Shown here: positions 9,510-21,784 of the stretch, one piece after another
Layout of the letters: each line of letters opens with the position of its first letter
Position numbering within the stretch: the stretch's first letter is position 1
Assembly: GCF_003576645.1 (NCBI RefSeq)
Contig: NC_044924.1
Span: 20,464,164-20,528,163 of the forward strand
Origin: Ipomoea triloba
Taxonomy: Eukaryota; Streptophyta; Magnoliopsida; Solanales; Convolvulaceae
Reading direction: 5' to 3'
DNA: 64,000 bases
Notes under the pieces: generated by a model
The model's input: the letters and a program-made list of their open reading frames with translations, nothing else
Database searches by the model: none
What the model was told of the DNA's origin: nothing
Program-made: the position numbers and the translations under genes

Positions 9510-11223
9510 CTATGGATCACAAGCCTCCACTTCAACTGCCTGAACGAGGTTGGCCATGCCATCTGGAAAGTGAATCTGATCCAGAGGTGTGTCGGTCTGA
9601 GGACTATGTGAGAGGTCGGGGAGCAAATCCGCGGAAGGAGGAAGACCAGTGGTCGAGTTGCAAGGCGAGGTTTGACGAGTCTCGGCGTTTACTACCTCCA
9701 TGGGCTCGGCGGGAAGCTCTGGATTCGCTAGCTCGGCGAGGAGACCCCATGCCTCGGCGTCAAAAGTCTCATCACTACAGCAGAGGATCGAGTAAATCTC
9801 GTGTTGCATATTATACACCCCCACGCCATGCATGAAACTACCCTACAAGGCCACGCGCTCCCTCCTGGCGGTGGTGCTCATCAAACATGTGAAGACCTCC
9901 TCTATATGCTCAGCGTTGTAAGTCTTTATGTCGTCCTTAAAGGTATCGGAGCTCAGATAACATAACAACATCGTGGTAAGGGCCTCCTCGTGTGCCTTAT
10001 TTTCCAAAGCATGCAAAGCAGCTAGCTGAGCATATTGGCTCTCCCAATCCTTGCATGCCTCCTGCAGTTTGGACTCCAACTCTGAGCGCGCTCTCATCTC
10101 GGTCTCCAAACGGGCCTAAAGGGTCCCAAAAGCATCTCCTATGGCGGCATAGTGGATGAAGGCCTACATAAAGTCACAAGGTGAGAAATATTACTAAGCA
10201 ATAAGTGCAAATCACAAGCAAGTGCATACCTCTAACATGGGACGGAAATCAGTACGGCCCTTACACAAGTCCACGTCATGGGGCAAGAGAAAACTCCACG
10301 CAATGGCCTCCGGAGGAAGGTCCCTACGAATGAGTGAAATTGAAGGGAGAAAGTCGACGGTCCATCTCTCAGCGGCACAATTAGAGTAGGTGGACCGGAG
10401 CGTGAGACCCGGGATCGGTCGAGCGTGCCGGGTTCGACCATGGTGGAGGCCCAGCTTTGCCTCGTGCCTCGGCTGCGCAAGGATGGAGCACGAATTGCTG
10501 GGGGTGCGTGGCTACTCTTGTCCATCCTTTATCTCTTGTCGTGACTCTTCAAGTAGCGAACGAGGTCCGCACACGACTCACGGTGCTCGATTATATCTGT
10601 TACAAGTAAGAATTGAGCATCAAATATAAATCCGCGATAAAAAGAGAGGGATGAGCAAGGTTCAAACCATGGAAATTAGAGTTGGAAGTTGAGCAAGGCG
10701 ATGGGGACTCGTGCAACTGGACTAAGTCATCTTCCTCCCCCAAAGAGAGCTTTGTCACTATGACTCGAGGAGGAGGATGATCCCGCCTAAAACTGAGCTC
10801 GGCCAAAGCCTTATCAGTAACCAAAATGTCCATTCTAATGGAGTCCTCCTCACCCACAAATGACCTAAGGTGGTCGGCGAGCTTGGTCGTGTCTGCGGAG
10901 ATCCTATGCCTGCGAAAGTACCCTCCCTAAGGTACTTGGAAGGGAAGGGTTGGACCGGTAGACACAAAGACGAACTTGGATTTCCAATACCTTTTGAAAT
11001 CCTTAATATCATCTAAGATCTTCATCTTAGCTCGAGCTGAAAAAACCACGAAGCCCTTACTTTGAACGGCCAAAGAGTCGCCCACGTTGAAGAGGAAGTG
11101 GAAGAGGTTGAGAGGCGGAGGTGCGCCCACCATTTTACATCTAATGATAAAGGAAACTAGTATCCTATGGGAGTTAGGGCTAGTTGACCTGGAGCTATAT
11201 GGTAGGTGGAGAGGAAAAAGCAA
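9510..11223 (-). pseudogene. Gag-like ORF of the outer gypsy element, broken
   Basis: Read on the minus strand, 11223 downward gives SFIIRCKMVGAPPPLNLFHF and then KDFKRYWKSKFVFVSTGP. Together these have the style of the large gag-like proteins of some gag-only or gypsy plant retroelements. It goes on with acidic EEDSIRMDILVTDKALAELS (10600-10857), a VDFLPSISLIRRDLPPEA / LPHDVDLCKGRTDFRPMLE block (10240-10400), and a coiled-coil Glu/Ala-rich part (9843-10109, ESKLQEACKDWESQ). A GT-AG intron of 66 bp is visible at 10164-10229 (ATGTTAGAG/GTATGC ... TTTATGTAG/GCC). In-frame TAG stops break the downstream exon near 10112 and 9843. No protease, RT or integrase follows before the LTR, so the element depended on others. 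It is interrupted upstream by the hAT insertion at 11643. Confidence 0.55.
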
Positions 11224-11634
11224 GTCCTATAGAGAGGGAGGTGAGATGGACACCAAAGTGGCTAGGAAAAGCCTATTCTAGTATATTACCCCCCCCCCAA
11301 GAGGAAGAGCCCTAACCTCAGCGGTTGGTCCGACCTCGTACTCATCTAGTTTGGTATGGGATGGTGGGGTTGAGCTTAGTGTGGCGGTCCAAGCGAAATG
11401 GGACAGGGACCGCCGTGGTAATTAACACATGTCGCGTCTCTAAGGTACTCATAAAATTTGGGGGATCAAAGGGGACCAAATGCATAAAATTTGGGGGAAT
11501 AAAGCATAAGTTCGTAGGAAACTCTAAAGAATGAGGGGAAATGACCACTAACCAAACTCAAAGAAGGAATGAGGTGGAAGCTTGGAAGAGAGGAGGCCTC
11601 AGCGGATGGTAGTGACGGCTCCGCAACAGCGACA
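11224..11634. other. Leader or 5' gag region of the outer gypsy element
   Basis: Short repeats of ATAAAATTTGGGGGA and GGGACCAAATGCATAAAATT (11448-11500) and a C10 run at 11289. No clear coding frame; a stop lies in frame above the gag-like ORF. Confidence 0.35.
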
Positions 11635-11654
11635 GCTCGGCGTAGGGGTGTGCA

Positions 11655-12546
11655 AAAATCGGCCGGCCCGAATTACCCAACCGACCTAAAACCCGTAGTG
11701 CTATGCGGTGTGGATATTTGAATCCGAATAGAAAAACTGACTCATTTTTCGTCCATTTTCGGTTTGACTATAATCGGGTAGGGTTTGGGAATTTATCACC
11801 CGACCCGCTAGAAAACCCGAAATTATATATATAATATATATGTACATATACAATACGGTGTCGTGTGTGTTATGTATATATATTTCTATTTCATCTAGGG
11901 TTAACCATTTCACCCCATTTGCGCAGTCACTCCCTTTCGTCCTCCTCCCTTTCTCTCTCAGTCTTAGACGCAACCTAGGGTTTTCCATTTCTCTGATTCT
12001 CTCCCGTTATCCACTTCTCCAGACTTCAGTTCTCTATTCTTCTTCTCCATTTCTCTCCACCTCTGTAGTCTTCACCTCTGTTGGGTTACTCTCTACTTCT
12101 GTAGGCATCGTAGCCTCGATTCTCAAAAGCGAGTAGGCGACCCCTTTCGAGTTTCGACACCATCTCAGACTCTCAGTCACTGTTTGTCTCTACTCATCTC
12201 TATTAGACGCCGATACTGGACGGTGGTGTCATGGTGGAAGCCCCAAACCAGCCAAGCCTTGGTCGTTAACTCGGTGGTGCCGTGGTGGAAGCCAATCAAG
12301 CCTGCAGCCATTAGCCATCAATTTTGGCATCAAATTGCTTGAAGATCTAGTTCTTCGGGAAAATATTGGAGAAGACAAGTAAATCAAAAGCCTTTTTAAT
12401 ACTATTCTGTATTTGTGTTGTATTGTGTGATAATGTGAAACCTATTCTATAATCTATATTGTGTTGTATTTGTGTTCTTCACTTATTCTATAATTTGTGT
12501 ACAAATATGTTGAAATTTTGAGGCTTAATGTGTATATAAGTGATGA
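11655..12546 (+). promoter_or_regulatory. 5' region of the hAT transposon (promoter/leader)
   Basis: AT-rich TATA-containing sequence (11825-11885) followed by a pyrimidine-rich CT leader (11900-12080: TCTCTCAGTC, CTCTGATTCTCTCCC, TTCTTCTTCTCC) typical of plant 5' UTRs. Repeated CGGTGGTG.C(A/C)TGGTGGAAGCC occurs at 12220-12290. An intron donor-like GAAGACAAGTAAATC lies at 12372. The ORF at 11840-12136 is read through this leader and is probably not translated. Confidence 0.45.
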
Positions 12547-12554
12547 GTCACAGG

Positions 12555-12990
12555 TAGGGGTGGAAATAGGCTAGGCCGAGCCGGGCTTTAGAAAATTAGG
12601 CCTGGGCCTGCTATGGAAATCTAAAGCATGAGCCTCGGCCTGAACCTATATGTAGGCTTTTTTTTTAGGCTCAAGCCTGAGCCTACAGTTGGCCTAGCCT
12701 AGCCTGAATCCTTTTAAAAAGCCTATTTAACATATAGGCCTTTAAAAAGGCTTCAAAATAGATCCTAAATAGACTTTGAACCTATTTAAGGCATAAATTT
12801 TTAAACCTTTTAAAGTATACTTGTAAAAAATTTACAAAAAAAATAATTAAGTTCAAATTTCATAATGAATGACAAAACCAAAAATTCATATTTTATAATA
12901 CAATATCCAACACCACAAGTTTAATAAGTAAAAGCTCGTAATACAAAATTTAACAATACATTGTTTACTAATTACTAATATTACTACAAA

Positions 12991-13048
<58 letters not shown>

Positions 13049-13225
13049 CTAGGCCTGCGGGCTTGTAGGCTAGGCTTTTAAATATAGGCCTAGGCCTATT
13101 TAACTAAATAGGCTTCTAATTAGGCTTAGACCTGGCCTTTTTACTAAATAGGCTAGGCCAAGATAGGTCCTAAGTAGGCCAGGCCGTAGGCCCCTATGGA
13201 GGGACCTGGCCTATTCCCACCCCTA
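12555..13225. mobile_element. hAT MITE nested in the hAT element, 671 bp
   Basis: Ends TAGGGGTGGAAATAGGC and GCCTATTCCCACCCCTA (one mismatch) with an exact 8-bp TSD GTCACAGG at 12547-12554 and 13226-13233. Both arms are made of repeated TAGGCCTA/GGCCTAGCC words. The middle is AT-rich and carries a (TC)n(TA)n microsatellite. No ORF. Confidence 0.9.
12991..13046. repeat. (TC)n(TA)n compound microsatellite
   Basis: TC units at 12991-13014 pass directly into TA units at 13015-13046. Confidence 0.95.
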
Positions 13226-13802
13226 GTCACAGGCTCACTAAGCCCTAATTTTTTGGGGCTTTCCATATATATGATGAATTTAAACAAATTCTGATATATG
13301 GTTTTAAGTTAATGGTAATGGACCCTTAAATTCGTACATAATGTAATTAAAATGTATTTAATTACTGTGTAAGTTGTGTATTTAATCTGGTGGAAGCATG
13401 GAAGCTTACTGTAACACCCCCATTTTTCAATACTAATTTACACCAAATTTTGCTTAAAATTTTTTTTTCTTTCTTAATAGTTCACTAACAATATTGCGGA
13501 AGCTTTACATACTTAATTGAATAGGGATGCTACCGCCACACCTAATTCTTACTTGATTAGATGCAGGGCTAACCTTAAACAAAATCAATCCATAATCCAA
13601 AGACTTTCTAAAAGGAAAAATAAATATTAATAATCCACTATTACATAAATTTTTCTAAGCCTTAATAGTCCACGGGATCTCGGTCTACCGCACTCTCACA
13701 GCAAACCACTTCAAACATCACCTGTTACTCATTTTAGAGATTTCATAAACACAACAAGAAAGTAAGGGATTAGCAACACTTGCTAAGTAAGGGACTGCTT
13801 GC

Positions 13803-15090
13803 TGATAAGTGCCAAAAGTAGCCATATTTTAGGGGTCATTTAGGTGTAAAATATGCTATAATAGATGTCCATTAGGCCTAGAAACATGCTAAGATAGGTT
13901 ATTTTCATTGCATATAGGTCTAGGGACTAATCTTGTGTGTTTTCATATAATTTGCACAATTGTTGCACTTCGCAGGGCATTCCGGCGACACTTCAGTAAA
14001 ACGGACGTAACCGGAGCTAGGAATGTCCAAATGAGGCGAGATAGGTGGCTATGGAACCGTATTTACGAGAGCTACAACATAGAAGAAGACAGAAGAAGCA
14101 AACTTCACCACGCACGCTCACACGCGTGTGAGCGGCGTGGTTGCTTATTGCTTCGCTCCCACGCACGCTCACACGCGTGTGAGCCGCGTGGACGCGACAC
14201 AGCGCGGAAATTATTAGGGCGAGATTTTGGGGGCTATATATATTCCCTTTATAGGTCTTTTAGATAAGTTCCTAGCAGCCCCCAATAGTTTTAGATCTGA
14301 TTTCTCCTTCCAAATTCTTCCCCTTTGGATTTGAAGATGAAGATTATGTAGATTCAAGCTTCTTTAGGTATAATTTCTCTTCCTTTAATATAAAGTTTGA
14401 ATCTTTACTTTATTGCTTTGTTTTCCTTGTTTCTATTTATGTTTATTATGTTAGAGTAGAGTAGTTTGGGTGTGTGTGTCCTTGTTGATCTATGGATTGA
14501 TGCTTATAATTTGATATTATGATCTTGGTATTGTGGGAGTATGATTGATGAATGTATGGATGATGTTGTTCAATCTTTGCTTCTATTTCCGGCCGGGATA
14601 GTTAGTGAACCGAGTGGAAGTGAGAGAGTGCGCGATAGCGACCTCTCACGAGCCCAACTCATCTATATCTCCGCTCTTAATCCGAAAGGATGAGATCCGA
14701 GAGGAGTGGTAGGCAAGGTGTTCGATAAAATGCCTCAACCGAATGAGGATTGAGAGTTTGAGTGTGACGCCACTCAATACAAAGACCGTGACTCCCTAGA
14801 TCAATCCCGAAACCCAATTCCAAGCTACCTACGATAATCAATCCTTTGGTTTAACTTTGGCATGCACCCCTTTCCTTTTACCTTTTGTATTTTTCATCTT
14901 ATTTTACCTTCAAACCTTTCAACCACCCATGAACAAAACCTCCACCTTTGATTCTTGCAACTCTTACCTTTCAACCTCATGAATGCCAACACGTATTCGG
15001 TTCCCATTCGCCATCCTTGAGAGACACGACACTCGGGGAGTCTTGACTCTTCGTTTTATCACCTTCACTCCCACTATACACACAACATCA
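13803..15090 (+). repeat. 5' LTR of the truncated Athila-type element, 1288 bp
   Basis: TGATAAGTGCC...CACACAACATCA. It contains two copies of CGCTCACACGCGTGTGAG (near 14115 and 14167), a TATA-like GGGGGCTATATATATTCCC at 14229, and a run of rRNA-like but unrelated GC sequence (14590-14720). The 119-codon ORF at 13908-14267 lies wholly in the LTR and is not considered real. Confidence 0.85.
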
Positions 15091-15093
15091 AAA

Positions 15094-15111
15094 TGGCGAC
15101 GTTGCCGGGGA
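15094..15111 (+). other. Primer-binding site (tRNA-Asp-like)
   Basis: TGGCGACGTTGCCGGGGA, three bases after the LTR. It matches the tRNA-Asp 3' end used by Athila/Tat elements (TGGCGCCGTTGCCGGGGA) with one difference in 18. Confidence 0.8.
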
Positions 15112-15332
15112 TGGCAAACGGTCCTTGAATTGTGTTGACATTTTTGAAGTAGATTTGTAAGAGTTCTTGAATTGTTTTCTTTTTGTTTATATTGCTTTTT
15201 TATTTTTGTTTGAGAAGTGAGCTTAAATTGCCTTGTATATCTTGTGCTCACTTGCAACTACTTTTAGTTGCAAAATATTTGTTGTTGGCTAAGCTTTGTG
15301 CAGGAAATTTTTATTGAAAATCATTTGAAAGC

Positions 15333-15971
15333 TTGCCAATGTGTGCTCAAATGAATCCCCATGGTTACCCACACCATGGAGGACAATCTTATAGAAATCT
15401 TCAACCCCAACCATATCCCTATTACCCCCATTTTACCTATGCTTATCCTCCACCAACATATCACTACCCACCTCCATACCCTTACCCATTTCCACACCAT
15501 CACTTACCACCTCCATATCCCTATCCATTTCATACATACAATCATCACCCATACCCATTTGAAACACCACCTCCACCTTTCCAAGAAAATTACCCTTCAC
15601 AATCACCATATTTTCAAGAAATTGACTCATTAAGCTCCAAAGAAATATCCCAAAGCATAGAGAGTAAGCTTGCACAAATGATGAGAACAATCGACCCAAG
15701 CTATACTCCCGAGTCAAATTCATTCCCCAATTCCCACCTAAACACCTACTACCCACCTCCATCACAAATTCACAAAGAAAACAATACTACCCATTTCTTT
15801 GAAACACCACCCTCTTTCCCAAATTTTACCCATACCAATCCTTGTGATTATATCCCACCGGCCACGGACGAAATCGAAATTCTAAAAGCGAAAATTGATG
15901 CATTCACGAGGATGGCCAAGGAGGACACGGCTAATCTAAAAGTCGAAATCAAGAGCGAATTGAGAGTTTGA
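15333..15971 (+). pseudogene. Pro/Tyr/His-rich retroelement ORF, cut by a deletion
   Basis: A 212-codon plus-strand frame starting 220 bp after the primer site. Residues 1-75 are dominated by P, Y and H (PYPYPFPHHHLPPPYPYPF). The C-terminal 40 residues are charged and helical (EIEILKAKIDAF...NLKVEIKSEL), like a coiled coil. The reading frame ends three codons after entering the 3' LTR remnant (ELRV then stop), so the natural protein was longer. Position and phase suggest the first ORF (gag side) of an Athila-type element. I do not recognise a catalytic domain. The leader location and loss of the rest make a host function unlikely. Confidence 0.55.
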
Positions 15972-16300
15972 GTGTGACACCACTCAATACAAAGACCGTG
16001 ACTCCCTAGATCAATCCCGAAACCCAATTCCAAGCTACTTACGATAATCAATCCTTTGGTTTAACTTTGGCATGCACCCCTTTCCTTTTACCTTTTGTAT
16101 TTTTCATCTTATTTTACCTTCAAACCTTTCAACCACCCATGAACAAAACCTCCACCTTTGATTCTTGCAACTCTTACCTTTCAACCTCATGAATGCCAAC
16201 ACGTATTCGGTTCCCATTCGCCATCCTTGAGAGACACGACACTCGGGGAGTCTTGACTCTTCGTTTTACCACCTTCACTCCCACTATACACACAACATCA
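15961..16300 (+). repeat. 3' LTR remnant, last 340 bp
   Basis: Nearly identical to 14751-15090 (for example GTGTGACACC versus GTGTGACGCC). The high identity points to a fairly young insertion. Confidence 0.88.
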
Positions 16301-18158
16301 CTTGCCCCTATAAAAATATTTAAAATACAAATAATAGTAATTTGATAAGGGAAAAATACTTTACCAATTCCTCAGCTTAGCTGCATTACTTTTTAAAAAT
16401 ATCAATTTTGTAAATATAAGGTAAAGTAATCACATTGAACTTTTCACAATATCATCACTTATAAAATTCCCTTATAAACTTTATTTTTGTGCCTCACTTG
16501 CACACCACAAAATACATATGGAAACACATCAATCACACATAAATGGGACAAGGTCCTTTATTCTTAGGCCCTAGTGAACGGTGCTTTCCACACATCCGAA
16601 CACTTCACATATTTCCCATTTCTAATGGAAACCGGACTCTAACCTTAAGTGTGCACACCCCCGAATGAGGATTCCAAAGCTCAACGGGAAGTTACCAGCC
16701 CTAGTAGCCAGGATAAGGTTTCTACTGACTACTCGTAAAATTAGGGTACACACACCCACCTCAACCGGACACACCATAGTGCCCTAGTACCCGAGGATTG
16801 TTCCATACGGGCACTCCTCAACATAAATAATTCCAATCACAAGTTCGCAATTTTCACAATTTCACAATTTTACATAGCTTCCATAAGTTTGAAAATCCTT
16901 TACTTGACATAAAATTTGCTCATAGGCATCATAATAATTTGACCAAAAATCAATTTACCAAAAATCCCAACTTGGGTTCAAATATTGAATATACCTCAAA
17001 AATATTTCCATAAGTTTTAAGAATTATAATATAACATATAATATGGCCTTTTAGGCTCCAAAATAATCACAAAATATTCAATAGCCCAAAATCACACTTT
17101 AGCATTTTTAGACGAACTTCCACCAATCAAATAATTTTACAACGGATCAATTGGCTCAATTTCTACCAATTTCATAAGAAAGAGTTTGGATCATAAATAC
17201 ATGCCAAATTGCCCTTTTTAAAACTTTACCAAACTTTCATTTCATACTCAAATAATTCAAAATCCATATTGTGACAAAAACTACACATTTTGTCACTATT
17301 AACATACATACGAAGTGTATAATATACATATTCATACAGTATACTAACCATACATATACGGTCAAATACATACATATATCCATAGCAATTAATCACATAA
17401 AATTTATTTCTCAACTATATAGATCAAAATTCCTATTGTGGTCCAATCGTACAAATTTGACACTAATTAACAAAACTCTTATAGAAATAAATCTCGCAAC
17501 GCAAGTACGGAGATACACCACAACAATTATATACATGCCTACGGCTTGCATATATGTAAAAATTTAAATAATACATATAAGTATTGCATATAACCCATAT
17601 GACATATATTTATAAATTTACACATATGAAAACGTACGTCATTTCTAGGTACATAAAACATATCATCATTCTTATTATTATTATTATAAAAGAAATATAG
17701 CGTACGTACTTGATACAACTAATTACATATTTATATAATAAAACCACAATTTGGTAAAGAAAATTTAATTGATCAAATTTACACTTTACATATTTCTATC
17801 GCAAAGACTTCGGGTTCAAATATATGAATTTGCACTTCTTGATAGAAAAAGTTTATCACAAGAACATACTAAATCATCTCTTGATAGATAAAATTCCAAA
17901 TAATGAATACAAACAATTTCATTTGAACTTACACTTGCACCATACCCTCAAACATACAAATATATTCATTCAATAATACGTACACATCCAATCAATACTC
18001 ATACGTATCTATAAATGAAATACACACAGTACTATTTAATTTTAAAATACTGTTATATATTGCTACAAAATTTTAGACCCAAAATAGTAATTTATTTAGT
18101 ATTTACATAAAAACATAAATATGATACACAGACGTAAAATATACTACTTATCTATATA

Positions 18159-18219
<61 letters not shown>

Positions 18220-18362
18220 CAAATAGGATTCTACGTACATAATCATATATCTATATTTTATATATTTATTTATTTCTTTTATAAAACATCGCACCATATA
18301 CAATTATCTTAAATATAATATTTTTTTTTATTATTCAAAACATCATACATACGTACCTAATA
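16301..18362 (-). other. Middle of the long minus LTR, part 1
   Basis: No gene. 16560-16810 is GC-richer and holds the conserved CTTAAGTGTGCACACCCCC at 16646-16664. The rest is AT-rich with ATACATATA repeats and a (TA)n run at 18166-18212. Confidence 0.5.
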
Positions 18363-18578
18363 TCTACTATACTAATAAGAGCCAAAGAGAGTTAGGCCTA
18401 AAATGGGTAGAAAAAATTGCGGTCAAATTATTTAATCAAATGGATCGTTCAGATGAATTATTTAATCAAATAGATGGTTAAGATAATTCAGATTAATATT
18501 ATTAATAGAGATTACCTAATTTAACCTTACTTTTATGATTATCCGTTAAGTTTTCCGTTAAATATTCTCTTCTCCGTG

Positions 18579-18868
18579 AATATTCCGTTAACTTTTAACT
18601 TACCCATTAATTTTTATAAGAATATTCCGTTAACTTTTAACTTACCCATTAATTTTTATAAGAAAATTCCGTTAACTTTTAACTTACCCATTAATTTTTA
18701 TAAGAAAGGTCTTTTAACTTTTAACTTACCCATTAATTTTTATAAGAAAGGTCTTAGAACTTTTAACTTACCCATTAATTTTTATAAGAAAGGTCTTAGG
18801 TTCGAACCTCATCTCAATCAAATTTATAAGAAAGGTCTTAGGTTCGAACCTCATCTCAATCAAATTTG
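18579..18868 (+). repeat. 42-bp tandem array plus a 39/42-bp second unit
   Basis: Five copies of a 42-bp unit (ATTCCGTTAACTTTTAACTT...), spaced exactly 42 bp at the start (18581, 18623), drift into two copies of a unit containing AGGTTCGAACCTCATCTC. Because 42 is divisible by three, it opens a repetitive ORF (IPLTFNLPINFYK units) that is a by-product. The sister Helitron has one copy. Confidence 0.85.
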
Positions 18869-19631
18869 ACATAATTAAGTTTCTCACTCTATTTTAATCT
18901 TATTAAATTAAATAAATTAGTAGCTACAACAAAAAATGATACATACGTTTTTCTTTAATTTAGAATTGTGTGTCTACAATACCTTTATTTGAAAAAATTA
19001 TTCATTATCAAAACATTAAATTAAATAATAGAAATAATTTCATTAGTTATATTGTCTTTATTTTCTCTCATGCAAAGATTCTTTACATTCAAATTTATCA
19101 ATTGATATTCATTACATTGTCCATTATCTTATTTTTACAATAACTTGTAATTAAATATCAAAGTTATAGTACAAAATAATGTTATATATTTATTTACCAA
19201 GTATTTTATAATACTATGAAAACTTTTTTTAAAATAATTTGATGCTAATTATATTAACCACTTGGGGATTGGTTGACAAAGAGAGTACTCAAATAATAAC
19301 CCAACAAATTGAAGTGGATTCACTCTATTTTACTCTTATTGAATTAAATAATTAAATTAGTAGTTACATCAAAAAATGATACATATGTATTCCTTTAATA
19401 CCATGAAAAAAATAAAAAAGAATAGTTTGAAATCAATCATATTAATTACTTGGGGGATTTGTTGACAATGAAAGTACTCAAATAACCATTACCCAGCAAA
19501 TTGAAGCGAGAAACTACCTTTTAATATCTTTGGAATACATAATATTTTAAATTTTCAAATTTTTATTAATTTATTTAATCTTTTTTCTTAAACTAGGGAT
19601 TTCTTTATCCACAATAACTCATTCAATAATA

Positions 19632-19874
19632 ATGGTTGAACCAAATGAACCCCAAGCAGAACACCTAAAGGAAATTAAAGTCCATAGCTCCTATATCATA
19701 ATCTCATTGCATGACGTTGTCATATATGCTACCAACAATATCCGAATTGCAAATAACACACTACCAACAAAAAGGAAGATAACAAATAGTAAAGATGAAG
19801 ACAATGACAATGTTACTCAAAAGAGAATTAAGAACCATTTAGAAAAATTCAAATTAAAAGTAGTATTTATTTAG
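19632..19874 (+). pseudogene. Captured coding relic in the Helitron (80 codons)
   Basis: Frame of 80 codons beginning MVEPNEPQAEHLKEIKV and ending in a basic stretch (KRKITNSKDEDNDNVTQKRIK). The acidic-basic tail is followed by a stop. A homologous stretch on the minus strand exists in the sister Helitron near 50700-50940. It resembles the C-terminal tails of replication protein A-like proteins often carried by Helitrons, but there is no diagnostic motif. I therefore treat the identity as a guess. Confidence 0.3.
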
Positions 19875-20134
19875 ACTATCATTTTTAGACCACATATTTA
19901 GACTATCGATTTTACAAGGTTGCAAACATTTATTTTAGTAATAATTATAATGAATTTTCTATATTATCTTGGATTCATATACTTTGAGTTAGATATTTAA
20001 ATAAAAAAATTCGACATTCAATTACCCATGTATAAACTTCTCCTATATAATCTTGCATTGATATACTTTTAAATATTTATTTAAATATAAACATTGGGCA
20101 TTAACCCATTCGCGCAATGCGCGTATAAAACTAG

Positions 20135-21728
20135 TAAATATGCATAAGAAAGAAATTTTTTTTAAAGGAACTACTGTACGTACATATATAATATAAATAC
20201 AAATATAAAGTTTATATATATATATATATATGTACTACACGCACACAGTTAATATATATAAATAACAAATAATTTTTTTTTTATATATAAACACCACACG
20301 CACGCAATTCATATATATCACAAAAATCAATATTTTATTTTCTCCTATATACAATTCATACGTAACACTCATATATTTATATATATTTATATATGATACA
20401 CATACAAATACACATATTTTTATTTATTTTATTTTATTTTCTTTTTTTTTTTCAGAGAGATTTATAAAGGTTGTTGAAGCAAATGACAAATTCAAGGTAC
20501 ATAGTTGCAAAGCACATACAAGAAAATTAATGGTGATTTGAAGTGAATATTCTATTTATCATAGATATGATAAGTAAGCACAAAATTAAAGGAAATGTGG
20601 AAGCAAATACACGTATTTATAATCGTATATATACAGGAACATAAAAATATATATACCCGTATATAGTAGTGTATATATATACAACTAGCATTGTAGATTA
20701 GTCTTTATATGAGTAGACTCGTTTAAAACAATCAATTTTTCAAGAACCAAGTATAATACATCACCACTCATATATTCACTTTTCATAACCACATACATAT
20801 TGTCAATCATCAAAATAAATTTTTGTTAAAATAAAAGGGCAAGCAATTAGGAGAAAATCCACTTACTTGAAATCGTAGGATACCCTCCTAGAAAATCCTC
20901 TAACCTTGATTGAAAGGTCCTACTCCTTCTATGACACCAAGACTTGCCCCTAATTGAATAGCTCGGAAGAAGAAGAGAAGAATTTTTTTTTTTTTTTTGT
21001 TGGTGTTTCTCGGCCAAGAAGGGAAGAGAGGAAGAAGAAGAACTTCTCCTTATTTATCTTTGGGTAATGATGGTAGGTGAATGAGTGGTAAATGGTGGGA
21101 GTTATAATACCAATTAGGGTTAATGGTCATAAAAGGAATAATGAAGGATTGAGGAAAGTTAGGAATTTTTTGAATATAATTATAATAATATTTGAAATAA
21201 TAATGATGGTAATACTATAGTACACACATAATACCTGCATCCATATATATAATATAGATATACACGTACACAACATATATATATATATATATACACACAG
21301 AATTAGGTTCAGGTGTGAAACTGTGTTATCATGTGAATGTGTGCACTGCTTTTAGCCTTGCATTTTGATCAATCGACGGTAATGATTGCATAGCATATTT
21401 GGGTGCACGCAACACCTTGTGCATTGGGTGTGTGTTATCATTTCGTTATTGAAGCTATTAAGGGCATTTTAGTGTTCCGCATTATTCCCCTGTACCCGTG
21501 TGTGTTGAGGGTTTTTCCTAATAGTACTTATAGCCTTAATACATACATATATGTACATTATACGTACCACACATATATATAAATATTTATCTACTAAGTA
21601 CATAGCATAATCTATTCTATTATACTATATATACACACACACCCATTATATATATACTATATATATATACTAATATATATAATACATACTAAATATTAAT
21701 ATGCATATCCATACACGTTGTATATATA

Positions 21729-21784
<56 letters not shown>

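Larger units (their letters stand above)
13803..16300 (+). mobile_element. Truncated Athila-type gypsy element
   Basis: Flanked by the exact 5-bp TSD CTTGC at 13798-13802 and 16301-16305. It has a complete 5' LTR (13803-15090), a tRNA-Asp-like primer site, one partial ORF, and only the last 340 bp of the 3' LTR (15961-16300, matching 14751-15090 base for base in length). A single deletion removed everything from inside the ORF to base 948 of the 3' LTR. It joined the two at a GAAT/GAGAG microhomology and fused the ORF into LTR sequence. Confidence 0.85.
18363..20134 (+). mobile_element. Non-autonomous Helitron, 1772 bp
   Basis: Starts TCTACTATACTAATAAGAGCC after an A and ends GCGCAATGCGCGTATAAAACTAG before a T: the TC...CTAG ends, the 3' hairpin (CGCGCAATGCGCG) and the A/T target that define Helitrons. 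The same family occurs reversed at 50440-53943. It carries a 42-bp repeat array and a coding relic (19632-19874), but no Rep/helicase. Confidence 0.85.

Noticed and set aside
14590..14720. rRNA or structured RNA fragment in the LTR
   Set aside because: GC-moderate text such as GAACCGAGTGGAAGTGAGAG is LTR sequence; no alignment to rRNA that I can recall.
15333..15971. Host proline-rich (extensin-like) cell-wall protein
   Set aside because: It lies between the primer site and the LTR remnant of an Athila-type element, has no signal peptide, and its end is created by a deletion into the LTR.
18576..18869. 97-codon ORF with perfect 14-residue repeats
   Set aside because: It is a translation of the 42-bp satellite in the Helitron; the unit length keeps it open by arithmetic.
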